Notes under the pieces: model-generated
The model's database searches: none
Told to the model about the DNA's origin: nothing
Seen by the model: only the letters and a program-made list of their open reading frames with translations
Translations under genes and position numbers: made by a program
Shown here: positions 26,750 to 34,995 of the stretch, one piece after another
How positions within the stretch are numbered: position 1 is the first letter of the stretch
Layout: the number at the start of each line of letters is the position of its first letter
Assembly: GCF_013036045.1 (NCBI RefSeq)
Contig: NZ_WTPX01000019.1
Span: 1-49,498, forward strand
Reading direction: 5' to 3'
DNA from: Alienimonas chondri
GTDB taxonomy: Bacteria; Planctomycetota; Planctomycetia; Planctomycetales; Planctomycetaceae
Length of the DNA: 49,498 nt

Positions 26750-28329
26750 CGAGAAGTCCGGGGTGCGGGTGAGGAGCTGCGGAACGCCAGCAGGCGACCG
26801 GCGGTGCGAACGTACAGCGTCTCCGCATCGAGAGCCGGCGTGGCGGCGACGGGCCCGGGGAACGTCGCCCGATGCACGACCTCCGGCACTCTCCCCGCTT
26901 TGAGAACAGTCATCGCGCCGGCCTGTGACAGCAGGAACAGATGAGCCGCGCCGTCCGGTCCGATCGCCGCGACCGGCGAGGCCCGGTAGTGCCCCCCGGC
27001 GCCGATCCGCCGACGATCGACGACCTCCCCCTCCGCGAGGCTCACGACCGTCAGCACGCCGCCGTCGGCGATCTGGTAGAGCAGGCCGCCGAAGGCCAGC
27101 GGCGTGGGGATCTCCGCCACGCCCCGCCGCACCGTCCAATCGAGATGCGAGTCGCCCACGTCGCCGGTCCCGCCGGGCCGCACGCTGACCAGCTGCGGGC
27201 CGCCGCGGTCGAAGTTCAGCCGGGCGAGGAACTCCTCGCGGGTCCAGGCGCCGTCGCCGTCGGCGTCGACGCCGGCGTGCATCCGGTCCAGCGATGCCGC
27301 CCGCTTCGCCGGGTCCTTCGGCAGCGGCATGCCGAACCCCGGGTGGCCGGGCGGCAGGTGCGGACGGAAGGGGAAGGTGAAGTGACCGGTCATCTCCGAC
27401 CGCCGCAGTCGGCCGTCGCCGTCGGCGTCGAACGCGATCACCGCCTCCCAGAACGGCGCCGGGTCCGGGGAGTCGTCCGCCACCCCGCCCAGCATCGCCG
27501 CCGACCCGATCGCCCGCGTGCCGCCCCCGTCCAGACGCACCACGAGCGGCCGGGCGATCGTCTCCCGGCTGAAGCCGCCGACCGACCACAGCTCCCGGCC
27601 GTCCGCCGCGTCGTAGCCCCGCAGCCGACCGTTCCCCAGGACGACCAGTTCGGTCCGTCCGCGGTCGTCCCCGTCGGGCCGCTCCCAGATCGTGGGCGTG
27701 CTCCACCCGCTGCGGTGCGTGGGCCGCGGGGCTTCCCAGATTGTTTCGCCGGTCTCCGCATCGAGGACCAGCAGCCGCGACCGGCTCAGTTTCGAATCCG
27801 GCAGGGTCGCGTCGTCGTCCCGCGCGACGAACACCCGCCCGCCGTGCACAATCGGGGAGGCGGACGTTCCGTACAGGCTCTTGGGAACCGGCAGCGGCCT
27901 CCGCCACAGCTCTTCGCCGTCGGCATCGAGGCAGAGCACGCCGAAGGAGCCGAAGTCCACGCACAGTCGCTCGCCGTCGGTGCAGGGCGTGGAGGCCGCG
28001 GCGCTGCCGGAGGCGTGCACCGATTCCAGCGGCACGTCGGGGCCGCGGTACGTCCAACGTTCCGTCCCGTCGCCGCGGTCGTGGGCGCGGACGAGGAACC
28101 GGCCGTCTTCGACGCCGGTTAACACGACGGCGTCGCCGAACAGGACCGGCGAGGACTGCCCCGCCGGCGCCGCGACCGCCCAGGTCGGCGCCGCCGGGTC
28201 CGGGTCGGCCGGGGCCGCGCAGTTTCTCTGCACGCCTGACCCATTCGGGCCGCGAAACTCGCCCCATGCCGGGCCGTCGGACGGCAGGCCGGCGAGCAGG
28301 AGGACGCTCATCAGGGGGATCGCGGTCAC
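26746..28329 (-). CDS. secreted PQQ-like beta-propeller protein with two EF-hands
   Basis: A 527-residue exported protein. The start is a GTG at 28329 that overlaps the stop of the upstream gene (GTGA); a signal peptide (MSVLLLAGLPSDGPAW) follows. The body is a propeller of PQQ-type repeats with blades such as VLTGVEDGRFLVRAHDRGDG, LCLDADGEELWRRPLPVP and LLVLDAETGETIWEAPRP. Two canonical calcium loops interrupt it, DADGDGRLRRSE at about residue 296 and DADGDGAWTREE at about residue 355, some 60 residues apart. The fold is usually an enzyme or a protein-binding scaffold; no PQQ-binding residues can be confirmed. It sits in the middle of a three-gene overlapping set with a di-haem protein and a DUF2200 protein. 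Confidence 0.88.
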   Translation of the reverse strand: MTAIPLMSVLLLAGLPSDGPAWGEFRGPNGSGVQRNCAAPADPDPAAPTWAVAAPAGQSSPVLFGDAVVLTGVEDGRFLVRAHDRGDGTERWTYRGPDVPLESVHASGSAAASTPCTDGERLCVDFGSFGVLCLDADGEELWRRPLPVPKSLYGTSASPIVHGGRVFVARDDDATLPDSKLSRSRLLVLDAETGETIWEAPRPTHRSGWSTPTIWERPDGDDRGRTELVVLGNGRLRGYDAADGRELWSVGGFSRETIARPLVVRLDGGGTRAIGSAAMLGGVADDSPDPAPFWEAVIAFDADGDGRLRRSEMTGHFTFPFRPHLPPGHPGFGMPLPKDPAKRAASLDRMHAGVDADGDGAWTREEFLARLNFDRGGPQLVSVRPGGTGDVGDSHLDWTVRRGVAEIPTPLAFGGLLYQIADGGVLTVVSLAEGEVVDRRRIGAGGHYRASPVAAIGPDGAAHLFLLSQAGAMTVLKAGRVPEVVHRATFPGPVAATPALDAETLYVRTAGRLLAFRSSSPAPRTSR

Positions 28330-31300
28330 AGCGGCTTCGTCCGTTTCAGAGGGACGACGGCGACGGGGGCGTCGCCGCCGGGAACAAAGACCCGCATCGT
28401 CAGCCGATCGTCCGTCTCAAACCGGTAGCGGATGATGAGAGCCCCCTCCCGTCCTTCGCCGTCACGGTAGCCGAGGCGGTGCACGGCCTGCCCCCCTTCG
28501 AACGCGACCCCGCCGAGGGTCGCCGTCCCGGCCGCGTCCGCGGAGAACCAGCCGACCTCCCGCGCGCCGCCGCGGAGCGACAGCAGCCCCATGGACTTCT
28601 TGCCGCGTTCGTCGCTCGTTTGCTCCAGCACGCAATCCTCGATCGCCCAGCGAAACGTCGTCCGATAGTCCTCGCCGCCGCTCTCCCGATCGACCCAGGC
28701 ACCGATCAGCCGGTCGAACCCGGTTTCTTTCAGCAGTTCGCCGAGCGTTTCGGACGGGGCGTCGGCGGCGGGTTCTTCGGGCCGTGCGGCGGCGGGATCG
28801 GCGACGGTGAAGAGGAACTCGTTGCTGGACCGGCCGCCGGGGTTTTGCACCTGCAGGAAGTGCGTGCCCGGGGGCTGAAGATCGTCGAGAGCGACCGTGA
28901 GGGTCTCGCCCTCCCCGAACGACAGCGCCCCCTCCGCCCGTCGCCCGTTCACCAGCAGGAAGGCGTCCGATTCGACGTGACGGGCGCTGAGGGTCATCGC
29001 AGTTCGCCCTTCTTCCTCAGAAATCGGATCGAGAACCGGGAACTCCTGCCGGCCGCGTTGTTCGTGCAGCGGGCCGAGCGTCCAGAGGGCGGGTTGCGGG
29101 GCGTTCGCGTCGACCTTGGCCCCGTGTCGGCCGGTGAACGTGCCGACGAAGACGCCGTCCGCCGCCGCCGCGGCCAGTTCCTCCCGGGTGAACGTCCCGT
29201 CGGCTCCGGCATACGCCTCCGCGGCCGGATCGAACCGCAGCCGCACCGGCGTACCGGCGTCTTCTCCGATCCGCACGCCCTCGCAGGTGAGGACGACGGC
29301 GCCGTCGTCCGCGGCCCGTTCAATCGCGTCCAGCAGATCGGCGGCGAGGTCGTCGCCGGCCGTGTCGCGGTTCAGCGTGACCTGTCGGCCGAACGCCCCG
29401 CTGAACCCGGTGCTCATCTGCATCACCATGTCCCAGATCGGATCGAACCGTTCGTTCCCCCGCCAGGAGAGCCGCCACAGTTCGCGTTCGGGCACGCCGC
29501 GTTCGGCCAGCGAGCGGAAGAACGGAAATTCGACGAGGTTCAGCCGCCCCTGCGGGAGGATCAGCGGTCGGTCGTAGGCGCCCCGCCAGGTGGGGGCGTC
29601 CATCCCGGTGCCGGGCGTATTCGTGCTGGTGAGGAACGGCAGCCGGTGGCAGTCGCCGCAGACGTTCGGCCGGGGTTCGTCCAGTTCGATATTGCCCTCG
29701 ACATGGAACAGTTCAAACCCGCGACGGGCCCGGTCGGACAGTTCGTCCGTGTAGGCCCGCTCCGGGGCCGGCGGGTACGGGACGGCGGCGAGGAACACGG
29801 CGAGGTCGTCGCGTTCGGCTTCAGTCAGGTTCCCGGCGAGGCCGGCGTCGTTCGCGCCCTCGTCGCCGACACGGGCCATCGTGCCGCTCAAGCTGCCGTC
29901 GATCAGGTGCCGCACCGCGGCGAGGGCGTCGCCGGGAGCGATGTTCGGATCGACGCTTCGATGAACGCTCGCCGAGTTCGTCCCCCCGTACGGGTCGCCG
30001 GGGATGCCGTCCCAGTGAAACGGCTCCGTGTCCCGCAACCCCCGCAGCGGCATCGTGGACCGCGGCATGATCTGATCGCCGCCGCTGACCACCGGCGTGT
30101 TCAACACCCAGAGCAGTTGGTCGGTGTGGCCGTCCGGATGGCAGCTGGCACAGCTGAACGTATTCGTGCGAGAGGAGGAGGCCGACTCGAACGCGATCCG
30201 CCCCCGCTTGATCGCCGGGTCGGTCGGGTCCGTCAGCGGGATCGTCTGAACCGGCTTCGGCGCGGCGGGGTCGGACAGGTCCACCAGCGACACGCTGTTC
30301 TCGACGGCGTTCAACACCCACGCACGGCAGGCGTCGCCGGTCTCCTCCAGCACCACGCCTCGCGGCACCGCTCCGACGGTGGCCCGGCCCAGCACCGTGC
30401 CGGTCTCCGCATTCACGGTGAACAACGTATCCGATCCGGCAGCGGTCGCCACGACCGTGCGATCGTCCGCGGTCACGGCGACCGCGTACGGCGTCGCCAG
30501 CGCGGCGCCTGGCTCGGGATCGACCGGCGGGGGCGGTTCGAGGTCGAAAAAGGTCGGTTCGCCGCCCTCGACGTTCACCCTCGTGATCTGGTTGAGGAAT
30601 GCGCGATTCCCCAGTTCCGCGAGACCGTGTTTCTTCGTGCCCGCCCGGCCGTTGGCGTCGTTGCGGGCGTCGGTCTGGGCGAGGAACGCCCGGCCCCGCG
30701 AATCGACCGCCAGCCCGTACAGCAGCGTGCCGAGCGAATCGACCGTCGCGACCGGCTCGTCGGTCGTCACATCGAACACGAACAGGTCCCGGTCCGGCAC
30801 GTCCGGCCGTTTGACGATGTCCACCACATGCCCCAGCGACAGCACGTTGTTGTGAACGATCGAGTGCTCCCAGGCATCGAACGTGACGAGGTCACCGTCG
30901 TCGTCGTCCGCATCGATCGCGTCCGCCGACCCGCCGGAAAGCTGCGTGCGGTTGCCGGACTCGAACGGCGCCACGTACAGCCGCCCGTTTCGTACCGCGA
31001 GCGCTCGCGGATCCTGAGCCGGGATCTCCAAGTGATCGACGACGCGGCGATCAGCCACGTTCACGACGGCGACGCGGTTGGTGGAGGACAGAGCGACGTA
31101 AGCCTTGTCGTCGCTGGCGAACGCGATTCCGACCGGCTCGTCGAACGCGGTGGCGCGGGTCACGGGGTCGAGATCCTGCACCGTGGCGACGACGTGCAAA
31201 TAAGTCAGGCTGCCGGGGCGAACGTCGATCACGCTGACGGAGTCCGAGACGTGATTCGAGATCCACACCTCGCCTCCGTCCGGGCGGACGGCCAACCCCA

Positions 31301-31601
31301 CCGGATCGATCCCCACCGGCACGCGAGCGACGACCTCTCGGGTGTCCGCATCCAGCACGTCCACCGTGTCCGCCGGCGTGTTGCACACGAACACCCGCCC
31401 GCCAACGACCGCGACCGGGTTCGCGTGCGGGCTGGCGAATGTCGGGCGCCCGACCGCCGCCGGGGCGGAAACCCTTTCAGGCAGCGGGGGCGAGGCCGGG
31501 GCGGACCGCCCGTGATCGGCAGGCATAGGCCCAATCGCCAGCCCGCAGGCGAGACTCACGCTGAGAGCCGCGAGCGGCAGCGAGACGAACGCGTTCGGCA
31601 T
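28326..31601 (-). CDS. large secreted YVTN beta-propeller / di-haem cytochrome c fusion protein
   Basis: The ATG at 31601 gives 1091 residues; the open frame further upstream lacks any family similarity. A signal peptide (LPLAALSVSLACGLAIG) is followed by a YVTN-type propeller to about residue 420 (VDVLDADTREVVARVPVG, NTPADTV, VSVIDV). A cytochrome section follows with haem sites CASCH at about residue 481 and CGDCH at about residue 646, including AFESASSSRTNTFSCASCH and MPLRGLRDTEPFHWDGIPG. Near residue 900 comes a TIG-like segment (GTHFLQVQNPGGRSSNEFLF), then a C-terminal lipocalin-like domain (LIGAWVD...TTFRWAIEDCVLEQ). The order suggests an electron-transfer protein tethered by its propeller. 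The next gene starts inside its stop codon. Confidence 0.85.
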   Translation of the reverse strand: MPNAFVSLPLAALSVSLACGLAIGPMPADHGRSAPASPPLPERVSAPAAVGRPTFASPHANPVAVVGGRVFVCNTPADTVDVLDADTREVVARVPVGIDPVGLAVRPDGGEVWISNHVSDSVSVIDVRPGSLTYLHVVATVQDLDPVTRATAFDEPVGIAFASDDKAYVALSSTNRVAVVNVADRRVVDHLEIPAQDPRALAVRNGRLYVAPFESGNRTQLSGGSADAIDADDDDGDLVTFDAWEHSIVHNNVLSLGHVVDIVKRPDVPDRDLFVFDVTTDEPVATVDSLGTLLYGLAVDSRGRAFLAQTDARNDANGRAGTKKHGLAELGNRAFLNQITRVNVEGGEPTFFDLEPPPPVDPEPGAALATPYAVAVTADDRTVVATAAGSDTLFTVNAETGTVLGRATVGAVPRGVVLEETGDACRAWVLNAVENSVSLVDLSDPAAPKPVQTIPLTDPTDPAIKRGRIAFESASSSRTNTFSCASCHPDGHTDQLLWVLNTPVVSGGDQIMPRSTMPLRGLRDTEPFHWDGIPGDPYGGTNSASVHRSVDPNIAPGDALAAVRHLIDGSLSGTMARVGDEGANDAGLAGNLTEAERDDLAVFLAAVPYPPAPERAYTDELSDRARRGFELFHVEGNIELDEPRPNVCGDCHRLPFLTSTNTPGTGMDAPTWRGAYDRPLILPQGRLNLVEFPFFRSLAERGVPERELWRLSWRGNERFDPIWDMVMQMSTGFSGAFGRQVTLNRDTAGDDLAADLLDAIERAADDGAVVLTCEGVRIGEDAGTPVRLRFDPAAEAYAGADGTFTREELAAAAADGVFVGTFTGRHGAKVDANAPQPALWTLGPLHEQRGRQEFPVLDPISEEEGRTAMTLSARHVESDAFLLVNGRRAEGALSFGEGETLTVALDDLQPPGTHFLQVQNPGGRSSNEFLFTVADPAAARPEEPAADAPSETLGELLKETGFDRLIGAWVDRESGGEDYRTTFRWAIEDCVLEQTSDERGKKSMGLLSLRGGAREVGWFSADAAGTATLGGVAFEGGQAVHRLGYRDGEGREGALIIRYRFETDDRLTMRVFVPGGDAPVAVVPLKRTKPL

Positions 31602-31958
31602 CGGCGGGCCTCTCTTCTTGCTTGGTGTGATCGAGGGCGGACCGAAGAAAGACAGCCATACACCAAGCGGTGCACGCGATGCGGCAAGTTCCCCCCGACG
31701 TAGACCTCGGTACTTCGAACGAACGCCTTCGGTTTCGCAGAATGCGGCTGCCGTTTCGTGCGACGCGCGACAGCGTCGACGTTTGGAAGCGTCCCAGCAG
31801 AACGGAGGATTGGATTCCGCCGAGGACGCAGACGGGCGGTCGGGCGACGATCCGACCTCGTTCGGACTTCCCTCCGACCTCCGAGAATGCCGGCTGCAAG
31901 TCCACGACGGGCGACGGCCAGACGCATTCGATCGTCTTCGGCGTGCGGCCAAACGCTA
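31602..31958. other. intergenic region upstream of the large di-haem gene
   Basis: More than 350 bases with no convincing gene on either strand; the open frames here have neither family motifs nor a plausible start. It must hold the promoter and leader of the minus-strand operon beginning at 31601. No clear promoter hexamers stand out in the GC-rich sequence. Confidence 0.5.
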
Positions 31959-32000
31959 AAAAGAAAACCCCGCCCCGCCCGGAAGTCCGGGCGGGGCGGA
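31959..32000 (-). terminator. intrinsic terminator for minus-strand transcription
   Basis: A perfect 13-bp stem (31971-31983 with 31988-32000) and a 4-base loop are followed, in the minus-strand direction, by GGTTTTCTTTTTAGC. The long stem and U-rich tail make it a strong Rho-independent terminator for whatever is transcribed from the integrase remnant region above it, and it insulates the downstream di-haem operon. Confidence 0.85.
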
Positions 32001-32012
32001 ACTCGGCGGCGG

Positions 32013-32252
32013 TCAACTCGGTGAGGGTCTCGCTCGCTCTTTGAATCGATCAATGGCTTCGCTCGCCTGCCGGCGGTTCAGTGGCGCCGCGGTGGTGACG
32101 CCGAGCCGCCGCAGTTCCTCGGTCAGCTCCACGCCGGCCCTCCGGACTCCGACCAATTCGTGCGTTGACTGCGTCGCCGCGTCGTCAAACACTCGATCCG
32201 TCGACGCATCGATGCAGTCGACGCAACTCACGGCCGAATTCCGGAACGCCAC
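32013..32252 (-). CDS. small hypothetical protein or remnant downstream of an integrase relic
   Basis: From a GTG at 32252 the frame encodes about 79 residues ending LNRRQASEAIDRFKERARPSPS. The last 45 residues (VRRAGVELTEELRRLGVTTAAPLNRRQASEAIDRF) have the look of a small helical domain. Its stop lies 13 bases before a strong terminator in the same direction, which supports a once-expressed gene. No family is recognised with certainty, and the N-terminus is unconvincing, so it may be a broken gene. Confidence 0.35.
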   Translation of the reverse strand: MAFRNSAVSCVDCIDASTDRVFDDAATQSTHELVGVRRAGVELTEELRRLGVTTAAPLNRRQASEAIDRFKERARPSPS

Positions 32253-32269
32253 AGCGGTTCGCGACGACT

Positions 32270-32400
32270 TCAGCCCACCTCCCGCATCATCCGCTCCGCG
32301 GCGACGAGGTCGCGTTCGGCGTAGATCTCGCTCGTGCCGATGTCGCTGTGTCCGAGGCAAAGCCGGACGGCTTTTTCGCTGTCGGCGGCGGTTGGCTTTG
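32270..32400 (-). pseudogene. C-terminal remnant of a second tyrosine recombinase
   Basis: The minus strand reads AADSEKAVRLCLGHSDIGTSEIYAERD before a stop at 32270. The LGHSDIGTSEIYAERD pattern is the last catalytic block of tyrosine recombinases, with the nucleophilic tyrosine in EIYAERD. The Arg and HxLRH blocks that should precede it are absent: only about 43 residues remain before the frame turns to low-complexity sequence. It differs from the intact integrase at 21986 (GHSSAKMTEGYASAD), so it comes from a different element. Confidence 0.65.
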
Positions 32401-32629
32401 GGGGCGCCGGAATCGACCGCCGGACTATAAACGATGCTGTTTCCAGTCGGTCCGTCGCTTCGGGGCGCCGTGGGAGGACGGCTCTCCGCTGCCGGCAGGG
32501 TTCACCGTTCCCGCGTGGGTCCATAGGACGGTATCGCGTGTTTCGGAGCCTCGTTCGAAAATTGGTTGTGCTCGGCGGCTCCACGGGGCTTCCATCGCTT
32601 TGACAGCACAATGCCCGTTGACGCCTCGC
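32401..32629. other. intergenic region with no recognisable gene
   Basis: About 230 bases between the integrase remnant and the WD40 gene. Locally AT-richer patches occur (CTATAAACGATGCTGTTT, GAAAATTGGTTGTG), unlike the surrounding coding DNA. No family motif was seen in any frame and no clear hairpin with a T run. Confidence 0.4.
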
Positions 32630-33574
32630 TCACTCCGCGGCGCTGCCTTGAAGCGAGGGCAGTCGAATATGCCGGGCAATTCCATGGGGACCGCCAACCA
32701 GCAGGGCGGTCCCGGAGGGGTGCACCGCCACGGCGTCGACCCAAGCGTCGAACGCCGGGAGATCGGCGACGACGCGGACCGTCAGCGGGTCGATCAGTCG
32801 GACACGACCGTCGCGGCAGCCGACGGCGAGCCGCGTTCCATCCGGCAGCCACGCGGCGGACAAGCCCGGCGACGGCAGGCGAGCGAACCGCACCATCCGT
32901 CCGATCGTCGGTTGCCAGAAACGAACCGTTCGGTCGTCCCCGACTGATGCCACAATCGGCAGTTCGTCGGCGGCCGGTCGGACTGCCACAGCGTGAATCG
33001 GGCCGATGTGCAACGACAAAGATCGCAGCAGTTCTCCGCCTTCGATCGCCCACACTCGCACGCTGGCGTCGACGCCGGCACTGACCAGCGCTTCTCCGCC
33101 CGGCAACGCGGCCAACGCGGTCGCCCCTTTTGAATGGCCTTCCATGATTTCGGGCGAAACATCGGCCCCGTCGACGCGTCGCACCAGCACGCGGCGATCC
33201 AGCGACGCGGTCGCGAGCCGATTTTCGTCGAGCCAGAGAACGGCAGTGATGGAGTCGTCGTGCCGGCTCGGCAAGCGTTGGACGACCTCGCCCGACGGCC
33301 AAGTCAGGATCGCGACGGCGCCGGCTTCCGCGGGTCGGCCGCCGACGACGGCCAGCCGGTCGCCCGAAGGGGAGAACGCCGCCGCCCGCGGATCCGCGAC
33401 GTCGACTGCCAGTCGCCGCCGGACGGCGAGGGTCGGCCAGTCGATCTCCCGCACGCCGTCCTGGGAGCAGACCAACGCCGAGTCGCCGGCCGGCGCGAAG
33501 AGCGCCGCGGCGATCGGTGCGCGAGGCGGTTCGATCTGGTCGAAGGGCGTGAAGGCCAGTAGCAGGGCGAGCAT
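32630..33574 (-). CDS. WD40 repeat protein
   Basis: A 314-residue protein with a short hydrophobic N-terminus (MLALLLAFTPFDQ) and six or seven WD40-type blades along its length. Examples are AAFSPSGDRLAVVGG, ITAVLWLDENRLATASLDRRVLV, LVSAGVDASVRVWAIEGGEL, PIVASVGDDRTVRFWQPT and RLAVGCRDGRVRLIDPLT. Propellers of this type are scaffolds for protein contacts. It is the last gene of a minus-strand set with DUF1501 and DUF1549/DUF1553 genes, 49 bases downstream of the former. A WD40 gene at the end of such cassettes is common in planctomycetes; its partner is unknown. Confidence 0.88.
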   Translation of the reverse strand: MLALLLAFTPFDQIEPPRAPIAAALFAPAGDSALVCSQDGVREIDWPTLAVRRRLAVDVADPRAAAFSPSGDRLAVVGGRPAEAGAVAILTWPSGEVVQRLPSRHDDSITAVLWLDENRLATASLDRRVLVRRVDGADVSPEIMEGHSKGATALAALPGGEALVSAGVDASVRVWAIEGGELLRSLSLHIGPIHAVAVRPAADELPIVASVGDDRTVRFWQPTIGRMVRFARLPSPGLSAAWLPDGTRLAVGCRDGRVRLIDPLTVRVVADLPAFDAWVDAVAVHPSGTALLVGGPHGIARHIRLPSLQGSAAE

Positions 33575-33623
33575 CGAGCAGGGTCGATTGCCGGGGGGAA
33601 CGAGGGTGACGGGGCGGGGCTGA

Positions 33624-34982
33624 CTACGCGAGCAGATCCGTCAGCACGCGAGCCCCGTCCGGGGCGACGCGGACGGGACGGCCGTCGGCGGTGTGAAGTT
33701 CACGGGCGGGGTCGACGCCGAGCAGCGTGAAGATCGTCGCCGCCAGATCAGCGGGTGTGACGGCGTCCTCCGCGGGGAACTCGCCCAGTCGATCGCTCGC
33801 CCCGTAAACCTGACCGCCGCTCACCCCTCCGCCGGCCATCAGCATGCTGAAGGCGTTGGGCCAGTGGTCGCGTCCGCCGGCGGCGTTGATCCGCGGAGTC
33901 CGACCGAACTCGCCCGCCACGACCACCAGAGTTTCCTCCAGCAATTGACGCTCGTCGAGGTCGGTCAGCAGCGCCGCGAGCGCCCGGTCCAGCGCCGGCA
34001 GCTTCGCCCCGCCGTCCCCCGGATAACGAGAGGCCAACGCAGCGACGTTGCTGTGGGTATCCCACCCCGAGGAATAAACGGTCACGAACGGCACCTCCCG
34101 TTCGACGAGCCGTCGAGCCAATAGGCAGCCGGCGCCCGGACCGTTTCCGTTGCCGACCCCGTAGCGGTTGTGAATCGCAGCCGGTTCTTCAGTCAGGTCG
34201 AACGCCCGCTTCGCAGCTGCCGAGGCGATGAGATCGTAGGCCCGGCGAAGGTCGGGGTTCTCGCCGACCGCCGCGTCGGCGTCGCCCGCACGGGAAAACC
34301 GGTCCAGCGCCGCCGTGATGCGCTTCCGTCGGGCGAGACGGGGTAGGTCGAGGCCGGCGTACGGATCCAGGTCCGGCACGCGGAACTGCCCCGGCGGCCG
34401 CTTGCCGGCCGCCTCCCCGCCGACGACGAACGGCGTCGTGTCGGTTGGCAGATACCCGCGGCCCGACACCGCCCCGGTGAACCCGCCGACCGCCATGTGC
34501 GGCGGCAGTGCCGTGCGGCCGACGTTGTCCGCGCTACCGCGGACGTGGGCGAGCGTGGCGCCGAACGTCGGGTACTCCAGCGCCGGCGTGGGCCGGTAGC
34601 CGGTCATGAGGTAATGCGTCCCGAAAACGTGTTCGCCCAGCGGGCTCGTCATGGAACGCACCACCGCCAGCCGATCGGCCAGTCGGGCGGTTTGCTCCAG
34701 ACACTCGCCGAACCGAACGCCCGGCAGGGCCGTTGCGATGGAGCCCAGCGGACCGCGGACTTCGACGGGGGCGTCCGGCTTCGGGTCGAACGTCTCCAGG
34801 TGGCTCGGTCCGCCGTCCAGCCAGATCAAAACGCAGGACTTCGCTCGCGGCTCAGGACCGGTCTGATTCGCCGCCGCGGCGGGCCGGGCGAGGTCCGCCA
34901 AGCTAAGACCAAGGGCCGACAGGCCGCCCACTCGGACGAAATCGCGGCGTCGCACGCCGTCGCAGCGGATCGCGGAGATCAT
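33624..34982 (-). CDS. DUF1501 domain protein (secreted, Tat-type signal)
   Basis: A 452-residue planctomycete DUF1501 protein, related in fold to sulfatases and phosphatases. The N-terminus VRRRDFVRVGGLSALGLSLADL has a twin-arginine export pattern. Conserved pieces are SCVLIWLDGGPSHLETFDPKPDAP, VVRSMTSPLGEHVFGTHYLMTGY, LLARRLVEREVPFVTVYSSGWDTHSN, and VVAGEFGRTPRINAAGGRDHWPNAFSMLMAGGGV. The His and Asp residues in these motifs are those expected at a metal site, but no reaction has been shown for the family to my knowledge. It follows the DUF1549/DUF1553 gene by 13 bases; the two almost always occur as a pair. Confidence 0.94.
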   Translation of the reverse strand: MISAIRCDGVRRRDFVRVGGLSALGLSLADLARPAAAANQTGPEPRAKSCVLIWLDGGPSHLETFDPKPDAPVEVRGPLGSIATALPGVRFGECLEQTARLADRLAVVRSMTSPLGEHVFGTHYLMTGYRPTPALEYPTFGATLAHVRGSADNVGRTALPPHMAVGGFTGAVSGRGYLPTDTTPFVVGGEAAGKRPPGQFRVPDLDPYAGLDLPRLARRKRITAALDRFSRAGDADAAVGENPDLRRAYDLIASAAAKRAFDLTEEPAAIHNRYGVGNGNGPGAGCLLARRLVEREVPFVTVYSSGWDTHSNVAALASRYPGDGGAKLPALDRALAALLTDLDERQLLEETLVVVAGEFGRTPRINAAGGRDHWPNAFSMLMAGGGVSGGQVYGASDRLGEFPAEDAVTPADLAATIFTLLGVDPARELHTADGRPVRVAPDGARVLTDLLA

Positions 34983-34995
34983 CTCGGTCGCCGGG

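Noticed and set aside
27741-31703. A plus-strand open frame of 1320 codons opposite the two large propeller genes
   Set aside because: It is Arg/Pro/Gly-rich, has no domain motif, and exactly mirrors well-supported minus-strand genes. High GC content makes stop codons rare in the antisense frame.
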